Shown here: one piece after another, positions 1 to 10,036 of the stretch
Numbering within the stretch: position 1 is the stretch's first letter
Layout of the letters: every line of letters starts with the position of its first letter
Origin: Tretioscincus oriximinensis
Taxonomy: Eukaryota > Chordata > Lepidosauria > Squamata > Gymnophthalmidae
DNA length: 64,000 nt
Direction: 5' to 3'
NCBI GenBank assembly: GCA_022410635.1
Contig: JAJVDF010000499.1
Location: 677,962-741,961 of the forward strand
Position numbers and translations under genes: made by a program
Notes under the pieces: generated by a model
Seen by the model: the letters and a program-made list of their open reading frames with translations, nothing else
Told to the model about the DNA's origin: nothing
Databases searched by the model: none

Positions 1-5
1 CCAGT

Positions 6-785
6 TTGTCGGGCTGGGGAGCCCACTGCTTAGGCAGGACTGCCCAAGGCCGTTGGGACCCTCTAGAAGCTTCTCGTTCCATCAATTGGCTTGANCTGAA
101 GGCTATCCATCTGGCCCTGCTTGCCTTCTCCCACCTCCTCCGAGGGTCTCATGTCCTAATTCGGACAGATAATTGCANAGCTAAAGCTCACATTAATCNC
201 CAGGGTGGGACTAGATCTCGGGCNTTAATGAAGTTGTCTAGGGTTATTTTCTCCTGGGCCGAACCTAATGTGTTGTCTCTGTCTGCCTTACACATCCAGG
301 GTNCCCTAAACACGGCAGCAGACGCCCTCAGCAGACATTCTCTGCCACAGATGGAGTGGTCTCTCAACAGGGAAGTGTTCGAGTCCCTGACCCGGCTCTG
401 GGGCCAACCAGTGATGGATCTCTTTGCCTCNCCGGACAACGCCCAGCTTCCCAGGTTCCTGTCCAGGTTCTTCCACCCACAAGCCGAAGGCATGGANGCC
501 CTCACTCATCCCTGGCCCCCAGGTCTTCTCTACGNCTTCCCACCAACCCCGCTGATTCACAGGTTCCTGGCACGTCTTCAGAGGTCGCAGTCGTCGGCTA
601 TCATCATTACTCCTTTCTGGCCNCGCAGACCGTGGTTTCCTCTTCTTCACAGCATGGCAATCTCCGATCCAGTCCATCTTCCGGACCGCAACGACCTCCT
701 CTCCCAGGGCGGGTTCAACCACCCCGACCCGACCTGGCTTTCTCTGACTGCGTGGAAGGTCAGAGGTCGCAATTCCGCCACCTAG
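6..785 (+). CDS. DIRS-like RNase H region (5' end outside window)
   Basis: An open frame of 259 codons, continuing from beyond the left edge. It has the hallmarks of DIRS/Ngaro RNase H: a conserved RTDN motif around residue 53, INxQGGTRS just after it, and a LNTAADALSRH motif near residues 101-111 typical of the end of this domain. Six or more codons contain an N, so the translation is incomplete but no stop interrupts it. It overlaps the recombinase ORF in another frame, as is usual in DIRS elements. Intactness suggests a fairly recent insertion. Confidence 0.7.
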   Translation: MSGWGAHCLGRTAQGRWDPLEASRSINWLXLKAIHLALLAFSHLLRGSHVLIRTDNCXAKAHINXQGGTRSRXLMKLSRVIFSWAEPNVLSLSALHIQGXLNTAADALSRHSLPQMEWSLNREVFESLTRLWGQPVMDLFAXPDNAQLPRFLSRFFHPQAEGMXALTHPWPPGLLYXFPPTPLIHRFLARLQRSQSSAIIITPFWXRRPWFPLLHSMAISDPVHLPDRNDLLSQGGFNHPDPTWLSLTAWKVRGRNSAT

Positions 786-1831
786 GCTACCCCGAGGACG
801 TTATCTCCACTCTGGTGGCCGATAAAAGACAATCTACTCTCAGAGTGTACAGTTCTACTTGGCGAACTTTTTGCTCCTGGGCCAAGGATTCGGGNCTGGA
901 TCCTTTCTCCCCTTCCCTGGAGTCTATTCTGGCTTTCCTTCAGCGGGGGGCNGCTCAGGGTTTGGCCTTTAGTACCCTTAAGAGACATGTGGCCGCTTTN
1001 GCCTCGGTTTTAGATATAGGCTCGCCCACTCCGCTCTCCTCTCACCCCCATATCCAGAAATTTCTCAGGTCTGTCAAGCTGGCCAAACCTCCCCCAGTTC
1101 ATCGTTTTCCTGTTTGGCGCCTCCATACGGTCCTGAAGGCACTCACGGCCCCTCCTTTTGAACCCTTGGAACAGGCGTCACTGCTCCATCTAACTTACAA
1201 AACAGCCTTCTTGGTGGCAGTGGTCACTCCTCGCAGAGTCTCAGAGCTGGCAGCCCTTTCCCTTCATCCTGAGTGCTTCCAAGTTTCCAGAGATCTCATT
1301 TCTCTTAGGACTAACCCTCTCTTTCGTCCCAAGATAGATTCCAGATACCATAGGGATGCTTTCTTACAGGTTCCCTCCTTTTGTCCTAACCCTAAATCTC
1401 AACTGGAAGAGTATTGGCACACTCTAGACGTGCGTCGAGCCCTACTGATTTATGTCAGACGCACTAAGGCCTTCCGTAGATCGGAATCCCTTTTCATCCT
1501 TTTCCACCCGGTGAAGAAAGGCCTTCCAGCTTCTGCNAAANCTATTGCCTTCTGGGTAGTTGAGTGTATTAAGATGGCTTACCGTCTCCTGGGCAAGCCA
1601 GTTCCCTCAGGTATCTGCNCTCACTCTACCAGATCGGCTGCTACATCCTGGGCCTTTTACAACAGAGCCTCCTTGGAGGAAGTCTGTTTAGCAGCCACGT
1701 GGNGGAACCCCTCCACTTTTNCCCGCCACTATAAATTNGACATCTTTAAGTCTGGCAGGGGTTCTATGGGTAGAGTGATACTTCAGAATATATTTTTTGG
1801 ATCGGGTTCAGGGGATCAGGACTCCCCCTAG
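356..1831 (+). CDS. DIRS-like tyrosine recombinase
   Basis: A 491-codon open frame whose first 140 or so codons overlap the RNase H frame, so the true start is unclear; recombinase-like sequence begins near 785. Catalytic motifs of the lambda-integrase fold are visible in order: TPRRVSEL (first Arg, about 1227-1250), HSTRSAA (His-x-x-Arg, about 1620-1640) and RHYK (nucleophile Tyr, about 1725-1737). The family joins the circular cDNA into the genome by strand exchange. Several N bases fall inside, but no stop is seen, so the recombinase may be intact. Confidence 0.75.
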   Translation: MVSQQGSVRVPDPALGPTSDGSLCLXGQRPASQVPVQVLPPTSRRHGXPHSSLAPRSSLXLPTNPADSQVPGTSSEVAVVGYHHYSFLAXQTVVSSSSQHGNLRSSPSSGPQRPPLPGRVQPPRPDLAFSDCVEGQRSQFRHLGYPEDVISTLVADKRQSTLRVYSSTWRTFCSWAKDSXLDPFSPSLESILAFLQRGXAQGLAFSTLKRHVAAXASVLDIGSPTPLSSHPHIQKFLRSVKLAKPPPVHRFPVWRLHTVLKALTAPPFEPLEQASLLHLTYKTAFLVAVVTPRRVSELAALSLHPECFQVSRDLISLRTNPLFRPKIDSRYHRDAFLQVPSFCPNPKSQLEEYWHTLDVRRALLIYVRRTKAFRRSESLFILFHPVKKGLPASXKXIAFWVVECIKMAYRLLGKPVPSGICXHSTRSAATSWAFYNRASLEEVCLAATWXNPSTFXRHYKXDIFKSGRGSMGRVILQNIFFGSGSGDQDSP

Positions 1832-1901
1832 TTCCCACCCGGTTCTGGGATTGCTCTGGTACNTCCCATTGTCGACATCCCTTCCCGGTTCCGTCCTCTG
1901 T

Positions 1902-1964
1902 GAAATGAACACCGGTACTTACCCTGAGGTGGTGTTCAAGAGGANGGAGAGGGAAGGGATGTCG
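1902..1964 (+). repeat. DIRS internal complementary region
   Basis: This 63-bp stretch just after the recombinase ORF is the reverse complement of 2258-2320, with one N and almost no mismatches. In DIRS elements such a segment is used as a template to complete the ends of the cDNA circle. Confidence 0.75.
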
Positions 1965-2257
1965 CCCCTCCCTTTTTTGGGGGGGGAGTCCTGGGAACGT
2001 TTCTCTAATGTTTCCTGTATTTTATTCAATAAATCTTGTTAATCGTTTTTTGTTTTCCTTTGTCGTTTATTTCTCTTGAAATATGGATAGTCCAGGAGTA
2101 TATGTGTGTTATGTGCATGCCTTTGCTTTACTCTCTCTACAACTTTCTCTCCAGAAGACTGGGGACTAGCTCCGCCTACAGGAGGCACCATGGGTAGGGA
2201 GAGTCCATTGTTCAGTTCTGTCGCTTCCTGCAGGGGTCTCCTGGATTAACCCATTGT

Positions 2258-2320
2258 CGACATCCCTTCCCTCTCCGTCCTCTTGAACACCACCTCAGGG
2301 TAAGTACCGGTGTTCATTTC
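2258..2320 (-). repeat. DIRS terminal inverted copy
   Basis: Inverted copy of 1902-1964. The motif ATTGTCGACATCCCTTCC also occurs in direct orientation at about 1869 and 2253, so the end of the element is made of both direct and inverted repeats. Confidence 0.7.
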
Positions 2321-2330
2321 GAAGACCTTC

Positions 2331-2739
2331 ATTCACACGCTGTGAATGGTTCCTTCTCATCGACTATTATAGTTTTTTATTACTTCCTTTGTATTATATT
2401 AATTTTGAAATGTTTCAATTAATTGCATGAGATCCATGCGACTTAGTTTTGCTTTCCTTATTTTTTACTCTAGAGCTAAATAACCTAGAAACTAGAGTTA
2501 GAAACGTGATAGATGCTATGCTAATAATTGATATAGNGTGTACAAGTCCACATTGCAGTTGAACTGCTAAAACTGATCACATGGAATGGGAAATCCTTCA
2601 AAGCAGATATTGGACAACAGGGAAGAGGGGAAAGGAATCACATATACTCTCCCATGTTAACATCCATCCATTCATGAAATAAAGTTACTAGTTGGCTTTT
2701 GGAGTGATATGACTTACTTTAATTTTTCCTTCTATTTAG
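2331..2739 (+). other. BPTF: BPTF intron, no recognisable feature
   Basis: AT-rich sequence between the DIRS end and the first BPTF exon of the window. It ends in a pyrimidine-rich tract and the acceptor TTCTATTTAG. Nothing else was recognised. Confidence 0.6.
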
Positions 2740-2965
2740 GGTGGCAGTCAGGGTTTGACTGTAGTAATTCAGGGACAGGGTCAAACAACTGGCCAACTGC
2801 AATTGATTCCACAAGGTGTGACAGTAATACCAGGATCAGGCCAACAACTAATGCAAGCAGCTATGCCAAATGGTACAATCCAGCGATTTCTTTTTACACC
2901 ACTGCCTGCAGCAGCTTCTACAGCTAGCACTGCTACCACTACTACAGTTTCCACTTCAACATCAG
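2740..2965 (+). CDS. BPTF: BPTF exon a, Gln/Thr-rich region
   Basis: 226 nt, entered in phase 0 after the acceptor TTCTATTTAG and left in phase 1 at the donor GTAGGATT. It encodes a segment rich in Gln, Gly, Thr and Ser (VVIQGQGQTTGQLQLIPQG, then GTIQRFLFTPL) that matches the low-complexity region before the C-terminal domains of vertebrate BPTF as I remember it. No catalytic motif is expected here; this part is thought to be flexible. Confidence 0.93.
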
Positions 2966-3122
2966 GTAGGATTAAAAAGAAGTATGTGTGTCTGTTAAAT
3001 AAAAGATTCTTCTCATTTATAAAAATGCAAGGTGTTGCGGCGTCTTCTTAAGTCAAAGAAGAAGAGCAGCATTGTAAACCATGATTACTGGACTGAATGA
3101 ATGTTTGCTTTTATCTTCCCAG

Positions 3123-3988
3123 CTGCAGGAGAGCTGAAGCAAACTTCTGTATCCCAGACAAAAACACAGCCGGTGCCAGCACTTCCACCTGTTGAACCTC
3201 AGTCACCTAGGAGTCAGGTTCAAGCCCAGCCACAAGGACAGCATCAGCCTCAGACACCACCTGTTCAGTCTCCAGTCCAAATTGAATCTCAGGCACCGCC
3301 TGAAAGTCAAACTCCAGCTTCAGTCCCATGTCCTGTCGTCTCAGAAGCTCAGCCAGTAATACAATCACCAGTAACGCCACCTGTTGTCAAGATAACATCC
3401 CAGAGCAACATACAAGGGCAGAATTTTCAGACAGTTATACATCCTCAAACTGTCCCCAAACCTCAAACAGTAGTGACAGCTCAAGTGCCGACTACTACTA
3501 CCCAACAGCAGGTCTCCCTTCAGCCACAGCCTCCCATCCAAATTCCGTCTCAGCAACCACTGGTTTCAACCACAGTTCAGACATTGCCAGTGGCACCAAA
3601 TGTAAACCAGGTTACTGTGCAAGCGCCGCGTACTCAGATACAAGTTCACCCACCACAAACTAAAGTGATCACTGTGCCTCAGCTTCAGCAGCAAGTTCAA
3701 GTGTTTTCACAACTTCAATCCCACGTTGTGGCCCAAATTCAGGCCCAACAGGGTGGTCTTCCTCAGCAGATTAAGCTCCAGTTACCCATTCAGATCCAGC
3801 AAGCCACCCCTGTACAGTCTCATCAGATTCAGAACGTGGTAACTGTACAGGCTGCTAGTGTTCAAGAGCAGTTACAGAGAGTTCAGCAGCTCAGGGAACA
3901 GCAGCAGAAGAAAAAGCAGCAGCACATTGAAATTAAACGTGAACATTCACTCCAGGCTTCCAATCAGAGTGACATTATCCAGAAACAG
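3123..3988 (+). CDS. BPTF: BPTF exon b, long Gln/Pro-rich exon
   Basis: 866 nt, phase 1 to phase 0, between the acceptor TTATCTTCCCAG and the donor GTAAAATG. It encodes about 289 residues dominated by Gln, Pro, Ser, Thr and Val, with many PQ and SQ pairs. The last third (KLQLPIQIQQ, VVTVQAASVQEQLQRVQQLR, KKKQQHIEIKREH) is far more conserved against my memory of mammalian BPTF than the first two thirds, which look fast-evolving. The end leads into a coiled-coil region. Confidence 0.95.
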
Positions 3989-4304
3989 GTAAAATGATAT
4001 GAAAGAAAGGAAAGCTTTCATGCTTGATCTATGTGTTACATGCTTTTCGGTGAAACCTAGCTTGTGAATTTGGCAAAATCTTAAAAAGTGGTCCTTTATT
4101 TGAATATTCAAAATAACAGCTTCTAAATAATGCAGGACTACAACTTTTACGGTGTTCGTGCACGCATGTGTACGTGTGGGTGCATGCCTTGGGCATCCAG
4201 GAGTTTCACAGATATTTGTCAGTTCTGATCAATTATTACTTCCTATGTTATTCTTTTTGCCTTATGAAACCTTCACATACTAAATTTTCCTTTTCTTTCT
4301 GAAG

Positions 4305-4387
4305 GTGGTGATGAAACATAATGCTGTGATAGAGCACTTAAAACAGAAAAAGACACTGACCCCTGCAGAACGTGAAGAGAATCAGCG
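4305..4387 (+). CDS. BPTF: BPTF exon c, coiled-coil start
   Basis: 83 nt, phase 0 to phase 2, acceptor TTTCTTTCTGAAG and donor GTATGTGG. It encodes VVMKHNAVIEHLKQKK followed by a TLTPAEREENQR segment, a charged helical stretch. The donor is preceded by CG and the split Arg codon is completed in the next exon. Confidence 0.93.
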
Positions 4388-4535
4388 GTATGTGGTATTC
4401 AAACACTGCACAGAAGTAATAGTTCACAGAAGTGGCTTGCTCACAAATCAAACTTCAGTCTTTTAAACGTGACAGAAAAGTAGTAGAGCTTATTTTCAGG
4501 TTTGTGAAAAGGTAGAAAAAGCAAAATTTAGTAAT

Positions 4536-4760
4536 TTATTTATTTACATTTCTATACTGTCCTATAACTGAACGTCTCAGGATGGTTAATAATAAAAATT
4601 AGATGAACATATTAAAACAACAGTATCTGAAAGTAGGGAAGGGAGGGCAATTTTTTTCAGCCAAAGACCAAGCTAAAAAGGTGCGTCTTCAAGCATTTTC
4701 TGAATGTATACAGAGATGATGATTAATACACCTCAAGGGGGGGACTGTTCTGGATTTCCT
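4536..4760. repeat. Old interspersed repeat in BPTF intron
   Basis: Begins with TTTATTTATTTACATTT and runs through a segment with several ATTAAAACAA-like motifs. A related sequence is found at 15483-15560 and continues at 16500-16600, so this is a dispersed repeat whose class I cannot name. Confidence 0.45.
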
Positions 4761-5078
4761 CTTGACAAACAGCAAACAAAATGGTTGTCAAGAGAATGTG
4801 TAACACACTAGAAAATCTTGCTTGTTAAAGCTAACAGAATAACAAAATGCAGAATATACTATAAAAGTATGAATTCAGTGCATTAAAACCGGAAAGTCGA
4901 TGAACTGGATTATTGGAAATTCTGGGAATCGTCGTGTGGGGGCAGCCTCAGAAGCAGTGACTTCTAGTCTGGAGCTTGTGTTCATGTGGTTCCCTCTTGA
5001 TATTTTTTCTTAAAGTACACTCTAATGTTAATGCTTGCTAATCCTGTTATAATACTTCTCTTTGAATTTTTTTCCCAG

Positions 5079-5304
5079 AATGATAGTATGCAACCAAGTA
5101 ATGAAATATATTCTGGATAAGATAGATAAAGAAGAAAAGCAGGCTGCTAAGAAGAGAAAACGAGAAGAGAGCGTAGAGCAAAAGCGTAGTAAACAGAATG
5201 CAACCAAGCTTTCAGCTCTACTCTTCAAACACAAAGAACAGCTGAAAGCTGAAATACTGAAGAAAAGAGCACTTCTGGATAAGGATCTACAAATTGAAGT
5301 GCAG
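5079..5304 (+). CDS. BPTF: BPTF exon d, basic coiled coil
   Basis: 226 nt, phase 2 to phase 0, acceptor TTTTTTTCCCAG and donor GTAAAATT. It encodes MIVCNQVMKYILDKIDKEEK, a strongly basic patch (KKRKREESVEQKRSKQ) and a long helix ending LLDKDLQIEVQ. The heptad-like Leu/Ile spacing and the high Lys/Glu content indicate a coiled coil, and the KKRKR stretch could act as a nuclear localisation signal (inference). Confidence 0.95.
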
Positions 5305-5956
5305 GTAAAATTACCATATATATCATGGTATTGACTGATAACAGATGGTTCAACACAGTAAAAGTATCAGGCAGTTTTAAAGTGAAACTTTGTTCTTCTT
5401 TGAAGCTTTAAACTGCTAAAATGTGGAGTTTTTTAACTTACATAATCTGAGATGCACAAATATAGTTTCCCTGTCACTATTTTTACTTCCACTTAGTATC
5501 ATTTGACATAAATCTTTCTTTTTATCTTCTTTCATCTTTCATGACTGGGCAGTGAACTAAATTGCAAGTCATCTCATTTGCGTCCAGGCAAAGCCACTTA
5601 ACCTCCATAGAATCTGGAACAGCATAAAGATTTCAGAGAATCACAAGGAGGAGCACCACTTGTTCTCCTGCCTTTCATACTTCCCTTCTATCTTAAAGCT
5701 GTTCTGCAAACCAAGTATTTGCATGAATTTACCTTACATTATTCTCTTTTTATCTATTTTATCTTCATAATAACTTTCTAAAATAGAAGCCAAAAGATGG
5801 AGACTGTGCAAGATCACCCAGAATTTTTCTGTTGCAAAATAAAGTTTCAAACTCAATAATTTTAGTTTGACACTGGAAAGTTCAGTTATTAATTGAAATG
5901 TCATTTTATCATCAGCTGGCTATGTGGGTTATGTCTCTGTTTTTTATTTATCTTAG
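5305..5956 (+). other. BPTF: BPTF intron, nothing recognised
   Basis: 652 bp of AT-rich intron with GT-AG ends. No SINE, LINE or palindromic element was recognised. Confidence 0.6.
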
Positions 5957-6297
5957 GAAGAGCTAAAGAAGGACCTGGCTAAAATAAAGAGAGAGAAAGA
6001 AAAGGCACAGGCTGCTGCTGCCGCAGCTGCCGCAGCACCACCACCACCACCACCACCACCTCCACCGCCCCCTCCACCACCCCCTCCTCCTCCACCATCA
6101 CCACACGCAACCAGTGTTGCTTCCACAACCACAGTCTCAACATCTGTTTCATCATCTCATAAGAGAAAACGAGAGGAAGAGAAGGAATCCTCGGCTTCAA
6201 AATCTAAGAAAAAGAAAATGATATCTACTACCTCAAAGGAAACCAAGAAGGACACAAAGCTTTACTGCATCTGCAAGACACCTTATGATGAATCTAA
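5957..6297 (+). CDS. BPTF: BPTF exon e, Ala/Pro tract and start of PHD finger
   Basis: 341 nt, phase 0 to phase 2. It encodes a charged helix, then 9 Ala (6011-6037), then 20 Pro in a row (6038-6097), a Ser/Thr linker, a basic cluster (HKRKREEEKE and KSKKKKM) and the first Cys-x-Cys pair of a PHD finger (LYCICKTPYDES). The exon ends inside the finger, so whichever exon follows decides which finger is completed. The homopolymer tract looks longer and purer than in mammals, where as I recall Pro is broken up by Ala, Ser and Val. Confidence 0.96.
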
Positions 6298-7026
6298 GTA
6301 AGTAGCAGGTGATAATAACATTAAAGTATTTTAGTTTAGCCTAGCTTTAATGTTTAGTTTAGTAAATGTGGAAACAGGAAATGAAACGAACAATGAGATT
6401 GTATCTTCCGCAATCAGTAATAAGTTCTTTAAAAAAATATAAGCCAACAGGATTGTTTTTCTTTTTAAAAAAGTCTGTATTCTATCTATGTGCATGTTGC
6501 CATTATATGATCTGTCTCACATTGCATATCTTTTATTTTACTTTTATTTTTGTCTTTACACCTCTTATTTGGAATTCAGGCATTATAGACCAATCTTCTT
6601 AATATCAACATTCTGATAAATACATAAAACTTGTTACTTGAGCCTCTTTACCCCAGAGAAATTAGTCTTAAAAAACAAAGATTCAAATTGGGGATTTCAG
6701 AAAGTGAAAGTTGCAGCTTTCAATATAAATATTTTTAAGAAAATAGGAAATTATTGTTCAGGGAATGATATAAATGTTAGATTCTTATTACTAAGGTGGC
6801 TGACTAAGCTGGAAATAATCATTGTTGAACTTGGGGCAGGATTTGAGAGCAAAAAAACCAGTTTCATCTGAAGGGTGCAAACTGAAATTCATTTTGGTAT
6901 AATAATCAATAACGATGAAACAATCTTAACTGACGTAAAAGATTAGTACTTCCTCTAATCTTAATATTTATTGACAACCTTTCACGAAATAAAAAATATG
7001 GAACTCCAAAAACTTCCCTTGTAAAC

Positions 7027-7222
7027 AAGAAGAGGAGGAGGTATCTGGTTTTTATACTCCACCCTTCTCACCCAAAGGCGTCTTATTCTGTCTTCCCCAC
7101 CAAGTTCATGGTGGTCCTCATTTAGCTAACTGAAATGCAGATTACAAGTTTACATTTCTTTTGAATAGCTAGGTTGGCTAGAACTGCAGGCTAGTAGAAG
7201 GCCCTCACCTCTCTCCACGTCC
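7027..7222 (-). mobile_element. tRNA-head SINE (CTT-tail family), fragment
   Basis: A diverged minus-strand copy with the tail AAGAAGAGGAGG at its left end and the shared core (TCTTCCCCACCA, GGTTGGCTAGA, CTCTCCACGTCC). The tRNA-like head is missing. It looks old. Confidence 0.7.
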
Positions 7223-7909
7223 AATATTTATATATCTCTTATGAACTCTTGACTTTGGGTCCATGCTCACAGAAGCTTCTTCTGCAAGCTCCTTTGCTAC
7301 CTTAATTGAACTTTTTGAAACAACATGGAAAATGGTAGAAAAGTGAAGAAGTGCAGGAGAGCTTTGTGGAAATCACTTTTTCTTCCTTCTGATCACAAAA
7401 CCTTGCAGTGGACCAAAGATTCATACATAAAAAAGAACATGGTTCAAGGAACCAGCCCAAGACAAGCCGCGTCATCTTGATTTTAGTTGATTGATTGAAC
7501 TAAAGAGCAAATTTAGAGCTTGGGGTGATTTATCCTTCCATTGACCCAACACATTGTTTGCACAGCTTAGACATTCAGATGATTGATGCCCAATGCGTGA
7601 AAGAATTGGAATCCTATTTATTTGAGGGATGCTCTGAGCCACTTGAACTACAAAGTCAAAGAAAAGTCTGGGGGGAAAAGTTACACCAAACTGCATTCTT
7701 GGTTTCCTCAGAACCAAGTTAGTTTGCCTTCTCCTGAATCAAAGATAAACCTCACTTATGTAAATATTTTGTGAGGTTTTCCTTAGAATATTTACAGTTT
7801 TCCCCATTCATGTTCTCTCTCCCAACAATAAGAGCACAATTGTCCTACTTTGAACCAACTTGATCTTTGTGCCCAGTCCCCGAAACAACATAGAACATGT
7901 GTTTGTTGT

Positions 7910-8162
7910 AGAAGAAGAAGATTAACTCTGTTTTTATANCCCACTTTTCTCCCAAAGCGGTTTAAATTCTATCTTCCCCACCAGGCTATGGTGGTTCCCA
8001 TTTAGCTACTTGCCATCTGTCGCAATTTCTTTCAAATAGTTGAGTTGGCTAGAGCTACAGTCCAGTGGAAGGTGCTCGCCCCTCCCCACGTTCGACACAG
8101 AGCTTCAAAACCTAATCTCCCAGCTGAGAGACCGTCTGCTAAGCAACTGAGCCATTCGTACC
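7910..8162 (-). mobile_element. tRNA-head SINE (CTT-tail family)
   Basis: Minus-strand copy from the GAAGAAGAAG tail to the tRNA-like head, whose reverse reads GGTACGAATGGCTCAG. It is diverged and has an internal deletion. Its head abuts the next SINE at 8163. Confidence 0.75.
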
Positions 8163-8390
8163 AGTGTAGTGGTTAGAGTGCTTGTAGTCCCCTGGTTCGA
8201 TTCCACACTCCTCCATGAAAGCCAGCTGGGTGATCTTGGGCCAATCACAGTTCTTTAGAACGGTCTCAGCCCCGCCTACTTCGCAGGGTGTCTGTTGTGG
8301 AGAAATCAACAAAAACTATCTGTGTCCCCCTATGGTGGCAGCCCTGAGACCTCTGGGTATAGGGCGGGATACAAGTATAAATAAATAATA
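8163..8390 (+). mobile_element. Sauria-type SINE
   Basis: A-box-like GTGTAGTGGTTAGAGTG and B-box-like GGTTCGATTCC at the head, a core with GCCAGCTGGGTGA and GGGTGTCTGTTGTGGAGAAA, and a tail GGGCGGGATACAAGTATAAATAAATA. The first few bases of the head are missing. Confidence 0.8.
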
Positions 8391-9221
8391 ATGTGAATCA
8401 AACCATTTGTTCAGTTTGATTCCTCCCTCTCCCTTTCTCTGTGTCATTGGAAAAGAGACAACTAGGCAGTGATGAGAAGCCATACAAAAGGGGTGTGTGA
8501 TCTACTCAATGAATCAGGTTTCTAGTTCTTTGAGATTAAAGAAGGTAAAGCTCATTTTACGGGTTCCTGGCATTATGAGTTAACATCTCTAAGCACTTTG
8601 AGTATTCAGAAAGGTATTACTTCTATTGTTTCCTGCTTTATGAGCAAAAATTTGGTCCCATTTAGCATGTAAAGTTGGGTTATCTGTAGTTCATCTTGCA
8701 GTCGCTTCTTCATTTTACATATGTCTACAAAAGAGGAAAGCTGTTTAGAAAAGTGGGAATTTCAGATACTGTTCAAAGCATTGAAATGCCTTTGCTTCTG
8801 TTAGATGGAAATGGAGTTTGCTAAGTTAAAATGCAAGAAATAGAAATTAACTATGATTCAAAGATGTAAGAAGGGCTATATCTAATCTACAACACAAACT
8901 GTGAAATAGGTAGCTGCTTCGTTGATTTTTTAAAAAATAGTTGTTATTAAGTATTCTGTTTACAACTATAGGACATTTGAGATCTTTAAAAATTATCTAA
9001 CAAAAAAGACTTTGGGAGCTTTGAAGAGTAGATCCAGAAGTAGCCTACATTCTATGCCAATTACCAAAGCAGCACAAAAAACAAGCAAATAGATTTCAAA
9101 AGATAGGCTGGCAGAGAGAAAGAGAAAAGTGAAGCTTCCAGTTGTAGACTCTAGCAGTAACTCCAATCCTAGGAAGGCAGTAAACAAATAAAATACACCA
9201 CTAAGATTAGACAACAGAAAA

Positions 9222-9504
9222 CAATAGTAATGTGGCACAGGGCTATATCGCTAAGTATTACAGAATAACAGTGAATAACAATGTGGCACAGAGTGATCCC
9301 TTCTGACCTTGGTGGGGTATTTCACATCTGGCTCTGGCTCTTTTTCTGTGTTAACAACTGGAGCATAACTTGTTTTATTTATTTGGGAGTGAAAAACCTC
9401 TCTGTCCCCCCAAAGCCAGAAGGGATTGCTCTGTGCCATGTTAGTATTTGTTGTTCTTCTATAATATATAGTGAAATAGTCCTGTGCCACATTACTTTTG
9501 TTTG
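9222..9504. repeat. Palindromic element (imperfect inverted repeat)
   Basis: Arms of roughly 100 bp: the left starts GTAATGTGGCACAGGG and contains TGGCACAGAGTGATCCCTTC; the right is its reverse complement with some differences and ends CTGTGCCACATTAC. The centre carries TTTATTTATTTGGGAG. It resembles a non-autonomous DNA transposon, but I could not place a target duplication. Confidence 0.65.
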
Positions 9505-9724
9505 TTTTCCTGTTTTATACAGTGTTATATATCTTTAGTGTTAGCAATTTGAAAATGATTATAGATTGGGGGCCTTATTGGACAGTGCAAGGTATTTGGC
9601 ACTCTTTATGTTATCTTTTGAAGAATAAGTTACTAAACTACACATTGGTTATTTAAATGAAGTTCTTGTGTACTGTTTAACCATCTTTGTGGTACTAGTA
9701 CTCTATGCGATTAGTNGTACCATA

Positions 9725-10036
9725 GAGTCAGTTTGGTGTAGTGATTAGAGTGTTGGACTTGCATCTGGTAGTCTCCTGTTTCGATTCCCCACTCCTCCAT
9801 GAAAGCCAGCTGGGTGACCTTGGGTGTGTCACAGTTCTTTAGAACTCTCTCATAAGAACATAAGAAGAGCCATACTGGATCAGGCCACAGCCCATCAAGT
9901 CCAGCATTCTGTGCCCCACCTACTTCACGGGGTGTCTGTTGTGGAGAAAATAACAAACTCTATGTGCGCCACCCTATGGTTGGCCAGCCTGAGACCTTTG
10001 GGTAAAGGCGGGATATAAGTATAAATAAATAAATAA
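9725..10036 (+). mobile_element. Sauria-type SINE interrupted by a LINE tail
   Basis: Complete head (CAGTTTGGTGTAGTG), core and A-rich tail (GCGGGATATAAGTATAAATAAA). At 9851-9913 the core is broken by an L3-like LINE tail in the opposite orientation, directly after GAACTCTCT and before CCCCACCTACTTCAC. Confidence 0.82.
9851..9913 (-). mobile_element. L3/CR1-type LINE 3' tail nested in a SINE
   Basis: Starts CATAAGAACATAAGAAGAGC, the reverse complement of the tail GCTCTTCTTATGTTCTTATG seen at 20540, 57715 and 61180. Only 63 bp were inserted, a strongly 5'-truncated LINE copy. Confidence 0.78.

Larger units (their letters stand above)
1..2330 (+). mobile_element. DIRS-like tyrosine-recombinase retrotransposon, 3' part
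   Basis: The element enters from the left edge, so its gag and most of its reverse transcriptase lie outside. Seen here: an RNase H region, an overlapping tyrosine recombinase ORF, then about 500 bp of non-coding end. In that end a 63-bp segment (1902-1964) recurs inverted at 2258-2320, the arrangement expected of the internal complementary region and terminal repeat of DIRS1-type elements. There is no integrase and no LTR. DIRS elements integrate as circles through a tyrosine recombinase and leave no target duplication, so the right border (about 2330) is only approximate. It lies in a BPTF intron, in the same orientation as the gene. Confidence 0.85.

Noticed and set aside
5979..6200. Minus-strand ORF rich in Val, Glu and Gly
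   Set aside because: It is the antisense of the Ala/Pro tract exon of BPTF and has no independent signals.
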